This document shows, one piece after another, positions 25,947 through 35,427 of a stretch of DNA of 64,000 nt. The DNA comes from Micromonospora sp. LH3U1 (GTDB lineage Bacteria; Actinomycetota; Actinomycetes; Mycobacteriales; Micromonosporaceae). Numbering within the stretch: the first letter of the stretch is position 1; every line of letters starts with the position of its first letter. The position numbers and the translations under genes are program-made. The notes under the pieces are model-generated. The model worked only from the letters and a program-made list of their open reading frames with translations. It was not told the origin of the DNA and did not search any database. The stretch covers positions 1,922,001 to 1,986,000 of the forward strand of contig NZ_CP116936.1 of assembly GCF_028475105.1 (NCBI RefSeq). Direction: 5' to 3'.

Positions 25947-26933
25947 GTTGAGGACGAGGTGCTGTACGTCCAGCGAGGGGACGCCCCGGCTATGGCGCAT
26001 CGAGGTCCCCTCGAATGGCGCCGAAGGTGGTAGCCGGGGTCCCGGGGCACACAGGGGGCACAAGACGCCGTGAAATGTCGTCAATCAGCGAACAACCATG
26101 ACAGCCTGAGACGCCGGTTGAGCAGGTGTCGGACGGTGTCGCCGCTGGTAGCGGGATAGCGGCTCTTAGTTCCGCTTTAACGTCTGACACGGCTGACGGT
26201 GCTGCGGGCGTGGCACCCGCCCTGACGGCGGCCCACGTTACGGGTCCGGTAGCTCGTTCGGGTCTGCGATGAGCGCATCTAGCTGTTCGACACGTCGTCG
26301 GAGCACTCTGGCTGCGACCGGTGGCAAGGCACGCATGGCGAGGTCCAGGACCCGACGATGATCGAGGGGGTCTGGACAGCATGACGGCTGGCCACAACCT
26401 CGCGTCTCTGACCTCTGCTGCCGAGATGCGCGAACGTACAGCTTCCAGCCCTGTAGGGCCTCGGCGACCGCGCCAGGGTGTAGGCGTGACCGCTCGACCT
26501 CGGCAATGTCGGACTGACCTCGGCGAGGAATGCCAGGAACGACTGCGATCCGTTCTCCGGGCCGTGGTTGCCGACGTAGGCCTGCCCGGATCTGCCCTGA
26601 TGATCTACGAGGCACGGCTCTTTCGGGTTGTCGACATGAGCTCATGATCCCACGGACCTCGGTCGTAGCGCGCCGGCCCGGCTCGGGGCAGGTCGACGAG
26701 GACCAGGGCCAGGCCGTCACCAGGCCGTCGGAGGTCGATCGTGAGTGACCAACGATCACCACTGGTGAGGACATCTGTCCAGGTAGCAGGACGTGTTCGG
26801 CCCGATCACCAGCCCGGCCGGGTCCGCCCTACCTGTAGTTAGTGAACTGCATGAGAAGGATCGCTACCCGCAGCAACATGCGGCCGTTCCTGTCCAGCCC
26901 ACAGGGTGCACTCTGGGCTGTCTCCGGATCGGG
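25947..26933. other. Region without an intact gene
   Basis: Nearly 1 kb. The reverse frame around 26238-26430 reads CPDPLDHRRVLDLAMRALPP followed by VAARVLRRRVEQLDALIA, which looks like the C-terminal end of a small actinobacterial element protein, but upstream residues look non-coding. Treated as a remnant. No RNA or repeat of note. Confidence 0.4.
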
Positions 26934-27431
26934 TCAGGTTGGTGTGGCGGCCGAGTCGGCCAGCTCGGCCGGGGCGCTCCGCATCGGCTTGCGCGCCTTG
27001 AGTGTCGCGGTCATCGACCAGGCCAGCGCGACCAGCAGGGCCGCGATGGCGGCGGGAATAGTTCCCCACGGCAGGGCAAGCGTCGAAAGCGTCGCGGACT
27101 GCTGACCGTCGGCGAGCACCCGGGGTTGCTTGACCGACTCCGGAATGGCGACCTCCCATTCGTAGGCGCTGTTCGGTTCTTCGTCGATGGCCTTCCAGGA
27201 CTCCTTGACATCGACTCCGTAGATCGGCCCTTGATGCCCGTGGCCGCCGCGAGTCCAGTTGCCGATGCAGCGGCTGTGCATAACCTCCAACCGGTCGTAG
27301 GTGACGTAGCAATGGTCCACAGTGGCCCGCGGCTGGTCACCGGGCCACAAGCCGGCCGTCCAGCTCAGCACTCCACCGAGGGTCAAGCCCACGATGACGA
27401 CCGCGGCGAGCCGCACCCTGAACGGAATCAT
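26934..27431 (-). CDS. Hypothetical membrane protein, two spans
   Basis: 165 residues, RBS GAGGAGG eight bases before ATG 27431. Helix 1 at residues 8-28 (LAAVVIVGLTLGGVLSWTAG), an outside loop of about 90 residues with two Cys, helix 2 near residues 123-140 (IPAAIAALLVALAWSM), and a short charged tail. This resembles DUF3592-type small membrane proteins only in layout. Function unknown. Confidence 0.65.
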   Translation of the reverse strand: MIPFRVRLAAVVIVGLTLGGVLSWTAGLWPGDQPRATVDHCYVTYDRLEVMHSRCIGNWTRGGHGHQGPIYGVDVKESWKAIDEEPNSAYEWEVAIPESVKQPRVLADGQQSATLSTLALPWGTIPAAIAALLVALAWSMTATLKARKPMRSAPAELADSAATPT

Positions 27432-27810
27432 GAGCTCGTCCTCCTCGTCGCTGCGCCCGGTTGAGCGGGCAGTATCTCAACCGGCTGTCGGACTTGCTAC
27501 CAGACCGCTGCAGCCTCAGACCGACGAGCCGGGGCTTGTAACCTGCGCATGGAGCCATCCGCAACCGCCGCGCCGGCAATCTATAGGTCTAGGACCACGA
27601 CCAGGACCAGGAGTTGGGCGTGGGCTTCACCAGCCACGGTCGTGCGGAGTCAGCAAACAGTCTGCTGCGCGGCGATGACGGACGGAAGGAGCGACAGAGC
27701 GAGCGCGCGTGAGTTCACCTGACGATGTCTGCTGACACTGACCGACTACCGCGACCAGGCTCCCCCCGGCGGGGGTCGTCCCTTTCCACGGTTCGTGCTC
27801 GCTGCAGCTC
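27432..27810. other. Gap, nothing recognised
   Basis: About 380 bases. Reading frames here lack RBSs and family motifs. No RNA genes or inverted repeats of note seen. Confidence 0.4.
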
Positions 27811-27996
27811 CTACGCCCCCCACTCGCGGCGCACTGGAGGCTGCGGCGGATCCTCGTGCGGGGGATCTGTGTCTACGGTCTCGACCAGGTCCTCGGCCGG
27901 CGTGACTCGGGCGGGCAGCTCGCCGAACCTGACGTGCCGCAGGTGGGCGAACTCCTCGTCCGTTGACCGTTCGGTGTGCCCTCGATCCTCACCCAT
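27811..27996 (-). CDS. Hypothetical small acidic protein
   Basis: 61 residues. A strong RBS (GGGAGG, six bases before ATG 27996) makes a real gene likely. Sequence EEFAHLRHVRFGELPARV followed by an acidic, Pro-rich tail; no domain recognised. Same strand as the neighbouring small genes of element A. Confidence 0.55.
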   Translation of the reverse strand: MGEDRGHTERSTDEEFAHLRHVRFGELPARVTPAEDLVETVDTDPPHEDPPQPPVRREWGA

Positions 27997-28309
27997 CGCC
28001 GACCTCCCTCGTCGGGTTCCATTGTCCCCCGCTGAGTCGATCTACGCGTTGGTGGCGACCTGTCGAGGTCGCGGGGTTACCGCCCGGGCCGGAGGGGTGA
28101 CCATAGCCGGGTCGCCAGCGCAATGGCTGTCGACAGCAACGCTGACAGCAACTGTCCCGGACGGCCGCACGCTGGCGAAGGCGGACACGGACGACGTTCC
28201 GAGCTTGCGGCCGTTCCCGGACATGTACGGACGCGGTGCACAGAGCTTGTAAGCGAGTCGTCCGGGTTCGGCGCTGTGCTAGCGAGAGTTCCCCGTGCCC
28301 GCCGCGAGC
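27997..28309. other. Gap, nothing recognised
   Basis: About 310 bases between two small reverse-strand genes. No gene, RNA or clear terminator found. Confidence 0.4.
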
Positions 28310-28621
28310 TTACTGCTTGGCCCAGTGGCGAAAGACCTCCTGCACCGCGGTGTGCCAGGGGACCCCGCCGTCGTCGTAGCCTTTGCCCGGGGCCCCGGTT
28401 GTCGAGTTGACAACGAGGGCTGCGAGCGACGGTTCGCCGGCCTCGATACACAGGTCCGAAAGCTTGTCCAGCACGCGGCCCATATGGGTGCTGAGGGCCA
28501 CTCCCGTCATGCCGATCGCTAGACCCAGCTCCTTGTACGTCACCAGCGAGCGACGGCGAGCTGCCAAAATTAGAGCCGCCCGCGCTTGAAGGGCCTGCTG
28601 TCCTGTCTCTGTCGATGCCAC
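28310..28621 (-). CDS. Hypothetical small protein with helix-turn-helix-like segment
   Basis: 103 residues from GTG 28621. VTYKELGLAIGMTGVALSTH looks like a winged-helix segment, followed by MGRVLDKLSDLCIEAGEPSL and ALVVNSTTGAPGKGY. The last motif recurs in small actinobacterial proteins I cannot name. Coding bias is good. Function unknown; a DNA-binding role is a guess. Confidence 0.6.
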   Translation of the reverse strand: MASTETGQQALQARAALILAARRRSLVTYKELGLAIGMTGVALSTHMGRVLDKLSDLCIEAGEPSLAALVVNSTTGAPGKGYDDGGVPWHTAVQEVFRHWAKQ

Positions 28622-28781
28622 ATGGACATACTGCCGCCGTGATCTTCGTATCGAAAGGGGTGGTCAGGGATCCATGGCCAAGATCCGGACTATGCGCCGA
28701 ACGATCTAGGGGGTCAGGGAATGGCTGACTGGCCTTTTCGCTGCTCAAGGCATCTTTGCTCAACGCAGCGCAACTGCCTTC

Positions 28782-29135
28782 CTAAACCGTGTATCGGTCG
28801 AGCTGGCCCGGATGCACCCGGAACAGGCATTGTCCGTCCTCGGCTTCGACCCCGTGCGGTGCGGTTGAGACGACGAGTGCACCGTCATCTCGGTTGACGA
28901 TGCTGCACAGGATGTGGACAGGTGCAGGCAGGCGAGCCTCAAGGCGCGAATTGTCAGCGGTGAAGACCGGGACCTTGTCGACGAAGTACCACGACGTGTT
29001 GTTGACGTCGACGAGGCGTACCCGCAGCCAGCCCGGGAAGTCGTGGCTGATCCACGAAACTGCTTCGCAGCGGAGGTGGGCTTCTTCGGGAGTCACGAAC
29101 CGATCGTGCCGGGTTGCCTGCGGCGGTGGCAACAT
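28782..29135 (-). CDS. Hypothetical protein of element A
   Basis: 117 residues if started at Met 29135. Internally consistent beta-rich sequence: TPEEAHLRCEAVSWISHDFP, GWLRVRLVDVNNTSWYFVDK, APVHILCSIVNRDDGALVV. No signal peptide or membrane helix. The reading frame continues upstream to 29279 with unlikely residues, so the shorter form is preferred. Not recognised as a known family. Confidence 0.6.
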   Translation of the reverse strand: MLPPPQATRHDRFVTPEEAHLRCEAVSWISHDFPGWLRVRLVDVNNTSWYFVDKVPVFTADNSRLEARLPAPVHILCSIVNRDDGALVVSTAPHGVEAEDGQCLFRVHPGQLDRYTV

Positions 29136-29320
29136 TGCCTGACGCCCGCCGTCGCCGACTCCGACTCCGACAGCAACGATCCCGAACAGCGATGTCGAGA
29201 CGGGCACGGAGAGGGACGCTGCTTCGTGTGCAGATCCACTCGCAGACGAGCGCGGACGCGTAGTGCACAGAGCTTCCAAGCGAGGGATCGCGGTTGCGGC
29301 GGCTGGCTCTGCGGAGGGAT

Positions 29321-29536
29321 CTACTCGGCGACGAAGACGCCAACGCCGGGAAGCGTTTCGGTCATCCCTTTGATCCGTAGTACCTGCATGGCGCGGTCGA
29401 TCACCGGCTCGGTGACCCCGTAATGCTCGATCAACTCACGCCGACTGGGCAGCTTGGAGCCGGGCTGGAACTCGCCGGACTTGATGCGTTCGGAGAGGTC
29501 GTCGGCGATCTGCTCGTAGCGGTAACGCGGTGGCAC
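29321..29536 (-). CDS. Small GntR-type winged-helix regulator
   Basis: 71 residues from GTG 29536, RBS GAGGAGAG. Only the DNA-binding domain is present: YRYEQIADDLSERIKSGEFQ, PGSKLPSRRELIEHYGVTEP, ending MTETLPGVGVFVAE. Stand-alone GntR domains of this size regulate transfer or replication genes in AICEs (compare KorSA of pSAM2). It may control the small gene cassette to its right or genes to its left. Confidence 0.8.
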   Translation of the reverse strand: MPPRYRYEQIADDLSERIKSGEFQPGSKLPSRRELIEHYGVTEPVIDRAMQVLRIKGMTETLPGVGVFVAE

Positions 29537-29793
29537 GTGGCTCTCCTCGGTTGGCAACACGAGTAGACCACCTACGTCAGCCCTTGACTACCCAACGGTA
29601 CCTGTGGGAGGTTGCCAAGGAGGTCGATTCCCTCGGTTGGCGCTGTGGGCCGTCCTCGCAGGCGTGGATGTTCGGCGCGTCCCCCGCGTTCGGGCATCCA
29701 CGCCTCCGGATTGCTGCGGCACGAGGAGGCGGCAGTCCTCCCTTCGAATCGGGCAGCACGGCAGACCATGACGCGAACGGGAGCGGCGGGCCG

Positions 29794-29982
29794 GTGAAGC
29801 GAGTTTCGTACGACGAGTACGTGCTGGCAGTGGCACTCACTCTCGCTCGCCGTCACCGGCCGGTCTGGTCCTGGCGACACTGGCGGCGCATCTGCCACTG
29901 CGGAGGCAATCTGCCGTGCCGAAGCCGCCACCGCATCCCGATCAACCGCGGCCACTGGCCCAACCAGGACGGCCCGCAGTGA
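29794..29982 (+). CDS. Small Cys-rich protein, right-end cassette of element A (gene 1)
   Basis: 62 residues from GTG 29794. VSYDEYVLAVALTLARRHRP, then WSWRHWRRICHCGGNLPC and SRHRIPINRGHW. The spaced cysteines suggest a small zinc-binding protein. A homologue begins at 36753 in element B. Its stop overlaps the start of the next gene (GTGA). Confidence 0.68.
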   Translation: MKRVSYDEYVLAVALTLARRHRPVWSWRHWRRICHCGGNLPCRSRHRIPINRGHWPNQDGPQ

Positions 29983-30197
29983 CCACGCACCACCCGATCA
30001 AGCCAGCCTGGACGTGCGGCGGCTGTGCGCGGGAGTGGCCATGCCAGACCCGACGCCAAGAGCTGCGAGCCGAGTACGACCGAGCCCCGGTGTCACTAGC
30101 CCTCTACCTGGCCGCCCAACTCGTCGACGCCGCCCAGGACCTGTCCCACGTCCCCGCCGGCCACCTGCATTACCGCTTCCTTGGCTGGACCCGATGA
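29979..30197 (+). CDS. Small Cys-rich protein, right-end cassette of element A (gene 2)
   Basis: 72 residues from GTG 29979. WTCGGCAREWPCQTRRQEL at the front (CxxC plus a third Cys), then SLALYLAAQLVDAAQDL and a basic end FLGWTR. Homologue at 37132 in element B. Overlaps genes on both sides by four bases. Function unknown. Confidence 0.7.
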   Translation: MTTHHPIKPAWTCGGCAREWPCQTRRQELRAEYDRAPVSLALYLAAQLVDAAQDLSHVPAGHLHYRFLGWTR

Positions 30198-30367
30198 GCA
30201 TCCTGCGTCCCGGTGACGAGAAGTTCCACTACAGCGACGGCTCCCACAAATGGATCCCACCGGACCCGGACTACGACCAAGAGGTCTGGGACGAACAGGT
30301 CCGCCAACACAAGCACGGCCACCTCAGGAACGAGCGCCCGAAGGTCCGCATCCAGCGCCTCGTCTGA
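30194..30367 (+). CDS. Small protein, right-end cassette of element A (gene 3)
   Basis: 57 residues from ATG 30194: SILRPGDEKFHYSDGSHKW, IPPDPDYDQEVWDEQVRQH, ending KVRIQRLV. The copy at 37347 differs at about five positions. It is the most conserved member of the cassette. No motif recognised. It ends 9 bases before the arm-type repeats of attR. Confidence 0.72.
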   Translation: MSILRPGDEKFHYSDGSHKWIPPDPDYDQEVWDEQVRQHKHGHLRNERPKVRIQRLV

Positions 30368-30375
30368 CGCCAGCA

Positions 30376-30396
30376 GTACAGCAGCGAAGTACAGCA
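30376..30396. repeat. Arm-type direct repeats near attR of element A
   Basis: GTACAGCA at 30376-30383 and 30389-30396, with the same 13-base period as near attL (16965). Probable integrase arm sites. Confidence 0.62.
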
Positions 30397-30480
30397 ACCG
30401 TGCCAGCCGAACCGAGCTGATAAGCGCGCCAGCAAACCGTCTGACCTCGCATCAAGCCCGATCCGATCACGCTGCCGAGA

Positions 30481-30524
30481 GTTCACACCGAAGAGGTCGC
30501 TGGTTCGATACCAGCATCGCCCAC
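30481..30524 (+). other. attR of element A, core copy 2 (also left edge of element B)
   Basis: Exact 44-base copy of the tRNA-Val 3' end at 16872-16915. The 5' half of the tRNA is absent, so this is not a tRNA gene. The distance between copies gives an excised circle of about 13.6 kb. Confidence 0.92.
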
Positions 30525-30640
30525 TCTCAGTTTGTGCAGGTCAGAAGCTCGTTACCGCATTAGTCGGTAACGAGCTTCGCCGTATGTGCCGCTTACATTG
30601 GGAGCAGGTTGGGAGCAGCGGCTCTGGTTGGTTAGTCCCG
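30525..30640. repeat. Left-end sequence of element B: hairpin and TTGGGAGCAG repeats
   Basis: Contains a perfect 14-bp stem (30544-30557 with 30565-30578) and TTGGGAGCAG twice (30598-30618, 11-base period). The same order of hairpin and repeats follows the att copies at 44914 and 51726. Likely terminator and arm sites of a second recombinase type. Confidence 0.65.
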
Positions 30641-30825
30641 CGGGCGGTGACAGGGCAGTCCGATGCCCCGATCGTTCGACCGCTTCGTCCAGGATGCCAG
30701 CAGCATCATGAGGGCTGCGACAAGTTGGGCATCGATCCTTTCCGGCGTCCGGTAGTGCCGTCCGGGCACCGGACAGAAGGAAGCCCCGACATTTTGGTTG
30801 GTCGGAGCTTCGTCGCGCCATGGCG

Positions 30826-31320
30826 CTACTCGCTGCCGATGCCGTCGCCGTCCCGGTCCAGTTTCCGCGAGTAGCCCGGGTCGCCCTTGTGGATCGGGTC
30901 GGCGCCTGCCTCCCGAACCTCTGTGCAGTTGGCGTAGTACACGTCGCCGTCCGGGGCTGGGCCAGTGTCGCCGTTGCCGCCGTCCGGTTCGCACGCCTCC
31001 CCGTCCCGGTCCAGTTCGGGTCGGAAGCCGGGCTCACCCGGGTAGAGGGGATCGGCTCCGGCGTCTCGTACCGCGTCACAATTTTTGTAGTACGGCGTTT
31101 TGGGTGGACTACTGGTGCGCAACGGCTGGGGTGCCGGTTTCCGGGCCGGCGCCGTCTTGGTGGGCGCGACAGCGACGGCGGTGGGTCGCAGCATCGGCAC
31201 GGGGTCGTTGGTGTCGGCGTTCGTGGCGGTGATGCGCTGAACCTGAGCCGACGTGGACAGTTGAGGCTGACTCTGGGCGGCCGGCTTGTCGTCGCCGATG
31301 TTTGCCCCGCAGATGATCAT
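30826..31320 (-). CDS. Excalibur-domain protein with two calcium-binding repeats
   Basis: Two excalibur domains: YYKNCDAVRDAGADPLYPGE with LDRDGEACE, and YYANCTEVREAGADPIHKGD with LDRDGDGIGSE. Each has the paired Cys and DxDxDG-type calcium loop; the last lacks its second Cys. Upstream lies a Pro/Thr/Ala-rich region. Met 31320 (MIICGANIGDD) is the most likely start, though the frame runs to 31458 and the true N-terminus may be lost. Probably secreted or surface-attached. Confidence 0.65.
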   Translation of the reverse strand: MIICGANIGDDKPAAQSQPQLSTSAQVQRITATNADTNDPVPMLRPTAVAVAPTKTAPARKPAPQPLRTSSPPKTPYYKNCDAVRDAGADPLYPGEPGFRPELDRDGEACEPDGGNGDTGPAPDGDVYYANCTEVREAGADPIHKGDPGYSRKLDRDGDGIGSE

Positions 31321-31759
31321 GCTGACGATTCCAGGACCATGCCGGCGCCCTGCAGGCTCGCGCTGATACGCCCGCCGCCCGGCACCGGCCCGGTGTCGCC
31401 CGGCTTGTACATCGGGTTCATCTGCACACTGAGGCGCCCACTGGCCGGCGTCGACCACCGGCGGCCTGCCCTAGTGGGAAACTCACCGCCAGCCCCTCCG
31501 CCACCTTCTCCGCCTTCGATGATGCTGACGTAGAAGCGGTCAAGCCACTCCCCGTCGCTGGGACCTTCGGAGTGCAGGATCGGGCCTGTCTCGCTAAGTG
31601 ATGGGGCCTCTGGCCAGGCTCCTATCAGGTCACGGCCACGTCAGGTGAGTGCACGAGCAGTCCTCCCGGCCACGGCCGACAGATCCCGTTCAAGACCCGA
31701 AGTCAGTTAGGGGGCGGGTCAGACCGGACCGGGAGGACTCTCTCGTCCATCCTCACTGT

Positions 31760-32110
31760 TAGTGGATGCCCTAGTTCGCCCAGACATCGTGGGCGAAGTA
31801 CCGATCGAGTCGTGGTCGTTGTGGTGGCCGCGGTACGGCAGGTTGCGCAGCGGGATTCCTGCATGGCGGTGGCGAGGGCGATGACACAACCCCAGCGGGG
31901 TACGCCTTTGGCGACGCCGACGTCGACGATGGTGGCGGCGATGTCGAGCTGGTCGGTGTCCCAGGTTCCGGCGCCGGGCGGCTGCCCGGACCGGCGAACG
32001 CCGGGTGCGGTGGCGGTGCCGCACCCACCGGCGCCGCTGGCGGCGTCGGTGAACCACGCCGGGTGGTGCCGCCGGGCCCCCGGCCCCGCACGCCTCGGCG
32101 AGTGAGTGGC
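31760..32110 (-). pseudogene. Fragment of a wall-hydrolase-like conjugation protein, frameshifted
   Basis: One reverse frame gives WDTDQLDIAATIVDVGVAKG then VPRWGCVIALATAMQESR. A one-base deletion near 31850 moves the sequence to the next frame, LRNLPYRGHHNDHDSIG, after which homology stops. This is the pattern that normally continues [13 protein letters not shown] in actinobacterial lytic proteins; a related fragment with that motif lies at 54214. Non-functional. Confidence 0.6.
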
Positions 32111-32271
32111 CGTCGGTGACGTCGACGACCGCCTCGCCCGGCCCGGCCGTAGGCGGCGACCAGGCGGGCGGCGAGCCGGACGCCGATGCTGCGCCCGGTG
32201 TCGGAGGTGGATGCGGGATTGCGGGGATCGTGCTGCGGTGTGTGCTCGCTCATGTGGTGTCGGCTCCCCGC

Positions 32272-32418
32272 CGCGGCCCGGCCGCCGTGCCGGGCGACCT
32301 CCCGCGAGACCACCGACGGGTTCCGGCTGATCAAGACCCCGATCTGCTTGTGCTCCAGGCCTTCGGCCAGGCCACGGGATATCTCGTCACAGTCAGTCAA
32401 GGTCAACATTGCGCGCAC
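32272..32418 (-). pseudogene. IS30 family transposase, N-terminal fragment
   Basis: About 45 residues: LTDCDEISRGLAEGLEHKQI then GVLISRNPSVVSREVARHGG, the N-terminal helix-turn-helix of IS30 transposases. It runs into unrelated sequence at about 32272. No catalytic domain remains. Confidence 0.7.
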
Positions 32419-32711
32419 GGCGTAACATCCTGTCCCACCGAGCCAGCAAGATCAAATGCTACGACCAGCTGAACCTGCCTCGTCCACCACCGTACAAGCG
32501 CAGAAGAGGCACCCTCGCGAGAGGATGCCTCTTGCTGATTGCAGCGTTAGTCGTCGTTGGGACTCAGCGGATCGTCAGCGAACCCGTCGTTGATCCGTCG
32601 GTCAAAGCGGCGGGTGTAGAGGTTCAGGGTGGCCGACGGCTTCTCGGGGCCCATCACGGAGGGGCTCCCGGCCAGCTTCCGTGACTCAACGGACGCGGTC
32701 TGCCCAAGGTG

Positions 32712-33155
32712 TCACGCGTATGCCCAACTCGTGTATCCGCAGCTCCGAATGATCGTCTCGCTGTAGTCGCCGAGGCATGCCTGGAACTTAACCTCGGTGC
32801 CCTCTGGGAGGTCTCCGTAGGATCGCTGCGTGCAACCATCCCCCGCCCCGCTCGTGTCCCACTTATTTGGGGCTCGGACGCCGTCCAACCAGGCTATGAC
32901 GACCACGGACCAGCCGTCCGAGTAGGCGTCACAAACCCACATCACATCGCCAGAGTGGTTCCATTCCCCATAGCCGGAGCCCCAGCCTTGGCCGTTGTAG
33001 CATCCGTAATACGTGCATGCGGTGGCGTCCGTCCCGGCCTGCGCGGGTGTGGCAAGCGCCGACGCCATCACCACCGCAGTCATCAACACCAGCATCGCCC
33101 GCAGCACCCGCCGGACCCTACTAGCCCCAGAGATTTGAGTTTTGTGAACCTTCAC
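32712..33155 (-). CDS. Secreted protein of unknown function
   Basis: 147 residues. Basic start, hydrophobic helix (VLRAMLVLMTAVVMASALA) and TPAQAG cleavage site give a clear signal peptide near residue 40. The mature part of about 105 residues is rich in Gly, Trp and Tyr and has six cysteines, likely disulfide-bonded. No family recognised. The frame looks intact between two transposase remnants. Confidence 0.68.
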   Translation of the reverse strand: MKVHKTQISGASRVRRVLRAMLVLMTAVVMASALATPAQAGTDATACTYYGCYNGQGWGSGYGEWNHSGDVMWVCDAYSDGWSVVVIAWLDGVRAPNKWDTSGAGDGCTQRSYGDLPEGTEVKFQACLGDYSETIIRSCGYTSWAYA

Positions 33156-33289
33156 GCAACTGTCCTTTCCTGTCCGCGAGCCCTTGGTCAGAAATACCGC
33201 CCATCGTCCTGTTGGGACCAGGGTACCGACCGGCGGTCAGCAAGTCGTTGACGATGCGCGCCGAGTGCTTGACGATCCGCGCACGGATC

Positions 33290-33441
33290 AGCTGAGTAAT
33301 GAGCAGCCGTTTACTCCACTTCGGCGGCCGACCCGACTTCTTACCCTTGGGCAGTAACGGCTCCAACGCCGCCCACGGCACGTCGGTCAGGTCGTGCCGC
33401 CTCGTTGCCGCTACGCTGGCCACGAGGTCTCCGGTGTTCAC
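33290..33441 (-). pseudogene. IS5 family transposase, N-terminal fragment
   Basis: HDLTDVPWAALEPLLPKGKK then SGRPPKWSKRLLI is the DUF4096 start of an IS5-type transposase, distinct from the intact copy at 33973. After about 50 residues the homology ends. Confidence 0.65.
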
Positions 33442-33604
33442 ATCTTCTTGGTCGAAGAACGATCTACCGGAGACCTCGCTGTCTATCGATCACCGACACG
33501 CCGGTTGATCAAATTCGGGCGGTCAACCCTGCCCACTTCTGAAACACGGCCTAGCTTGGTTTTTAACCTGCGGGGCGGTGGCATCGACCCCGGCTAATCA
33601 TGGG

Positions 33605-33780
33605 GACAGCCCTTGATCGATCATTCCTCTTGTCTAGGGAAGAAGATCGCAAACCAAGGGCTGTCTGGTGATCAGTGTGCATGATGCTGGGTTGACCGAT
33701 GAGGTCGGGCGGCTGGCGGCGTTCCGGCGTGAGTTCCATCGTTGTCTGACTGGACGTTTGCTTTATCTTCGCGTCAGTAG
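33605..33780 (+). pseudogene. Left end of a DDE-transposase element (terminal repeat and first codons)
   Basis: GACAGCCCTTG at 33605-33615 is repeated inverted at 33655-33665. GTG at 33669 then opens VISVHDAGLTDEVGRLAAFR and REFHRCLTGR, like the start of IS701-type transposases, before the frame diverges near 33760. Only the first about 30 residues remain. Confidence 0.45.
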
Positions 33781-33972
33781 CAGCCGATTTGCGTGTCGGC
33801 CTCGACGGGCGCAAGGTGTCCGACCTGACCGAGAAAGGATGCATCCCGGCCGATTCAGCCCTGACCGGAATCAGAGCATTCCGCAGGGCGATCGTGTCTG
33901 GCTCACTTTTACCCTGACATCGACGGACATGAAGTCCATCACGCCCGCGCCCCGCCGCCGTACGCCTGAGCC

Positions 33973-34809
33973 ATGACCACACGGCGACCCTATCCGTCCG
34001 ACCTGTCCGACGCCCGATGGACCCTGATCGCACCCCGTCTGACCGCCTGGCGACAGGCCCGCACCGACGCCGGCGTCAGCGGCCGCGCCCCCACCCACGA
34101 CCTGCGCGACATCTTCAACGCCATCCTGTACGTCAACCGCACCGGCATCGCCTGGCGCTACCTGCCCCACGACTTCCCGCCCTACCGGACCGTCTACGGC
34201 TACTTCGCCGCCTGGAGCAAGGAAGGCATCTTCACCGAACTGAACTACCAGCTCACCGGACTCGTCCGCGACCACCACGGCCGCACCATCGAACCCACCG
34301 CGTCCATCATGGACAGCCAAAGCGTGAAGACCTCCACCAACGTCCCCCTGACCACCCAGGGCATCGACGCCGGAAAGAAGATCGTCGGCCGCAAACGCGG
34401 CATCATCACCGACACCCTCGGCCTGCTCCTCGCCGTCATCGTCACCGCCGCCAGCGCCAGCGACAACACCATCGGCATGGACCTACTCGACCGGGCCACC
34501 GCCACCTACCCCACCCTGACCAAGACCTGGGCCGACGCAGGATTCAAAAACCGCGTCGTCGAACACGGCGCCACACTCGGCGTCGACGTCGAGATCGTCA
34601 CCAAAGACCCGCACGTCAAGGGCTTCAGCGTCGTCAAACGCCGATGGGTCGTCGAACGCACCATCGGCTGGCTCATGCACCACCGACGACTCGTGCGCGA
34701 CTACGAAACCCGACCCGACAACTCCGCCAGTATGATCACCATCGCCATGATCGACAACCTCGCTATACGCCTCACCACCGAAACCACCCCAACCTGGCGA
34801 GACGACTAA
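33973..34809 (+). mobile_element. IS5 family transposase, apparently intact
   Basis: 278 residues from ATG 33973. N-terminal DUF4096 segment (YPSDLSDARWTLIAPRL), RDIFNAILYVNRTGIAWRYL, then DDE core: Asp in MDSQSVKT, Asp in WADAGF, Glu in VVERTIGWL. The ORF is complete and in good codon bias, so it may be active. Terminal inverted repeats could not be defined by eye. Confidence 0.9.
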
Positions 34810-34848
34810 AACCACAACACACGCAAAATACGTGAATCAGACGTCCGC

Positions 34849-35427
34849 TTAGTCCTGCGGCGGGGGTATGAGCCAGGCCAGGGGTTGTCCGCTGAGGGCG
34901 GCGTCGGCAAGACGGTGGGCGCTGGCGGTCTTTAGAGCGGCTCGTGAGCTGTCGATCCAGCGCTGCACGTTGTCGACGCCTTGGTGGCGGTACTCGACGG
35001 CTTGGACGAGGCATTCCAGCTTGTCAGCGTCACGAGCGACGACAGCTTCTAGTGTCTCGCCAGCTTCGTACTCGGCGACTGCGGCGGTGATGACTTCGGC
35101 GACGGCTGGGGGACAGGCGGCGACCTGGTCGGCGGTGACGGCGGTGTTGGGTACGGCGGTGAGATAGCGCTTGGCGATGTGTGGGATATCGGTGATTCGG
35201 GTTTCCTGGGTGTCGTGCAGGACGCAGAGCATTGACACTCGGGCTGCATCGGCGCCCTCCATGGCGGCGAGCATCATTCCGATGAGCGCCGTTCGGAAGG
35301 AGTGCTCGGCGATGGACTCGGGTTGCTTGACGCCGGCGAACCACCAGCCGGTCCGGGCGGCGCGTTTGAGGACGCCAGCTTCGAAGATGAAGTTCATCGC
35401 TCCGGCGGCGTCGTGATCGTCGGTCAT
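34849..35427 (-). CDS. HD-domain hydrolase (YfbR/HDDC2-like)
   Basis: 192 residues from ATG 35427. Metal-binding HD pattern: ESIAEHSFRTALI, VLHDTQETRITDIPHIAKRY, and the distal Asp in DADKLECLVQAVEY. Close in layout to 5'-deoxynucleotidases YfbR and HDDC2, which dephosphorylate dNMPs. Its start overlaps the stop of the XRE gene. A nucleotide hydrolase beside a regulator on an integrative element could serve regulation or phage defence; this is open. Confidence 0.85.
   Translation of the reverse strand: MTDDHDAAGAMNFIFEAGVLKRAARTGWWFAGVKQPESIAEHSFRTALIGMMLAAMEGADAARVSMLCVLHDTQETRITDIPHIAKRYLTAVPNTAVTADQVAACPPAVAEVITAAVAEYEAGETLEAVVARDADKLECLVQAVEYRHQGVDNVQRWIDSSRAALKTASAHRLADAALSGQPLAWLIPPPQD

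Noticed and set aside
28077..28763. 228-residue reverse frame overlapping small genes
   Set aside because: Ser/Pro/Arg-rich with no motif. It overlaps the better-supported gene at 28310-28621 in another frame.
30481..30524. Further tRNA-Val genes at 30481, 44872 and 51684
   Set aside because: Each copy has only the anticodon-loop-to-3'-end part; acceptor 5' strand and D arm are missing. They are att cores, not tRNA genes.
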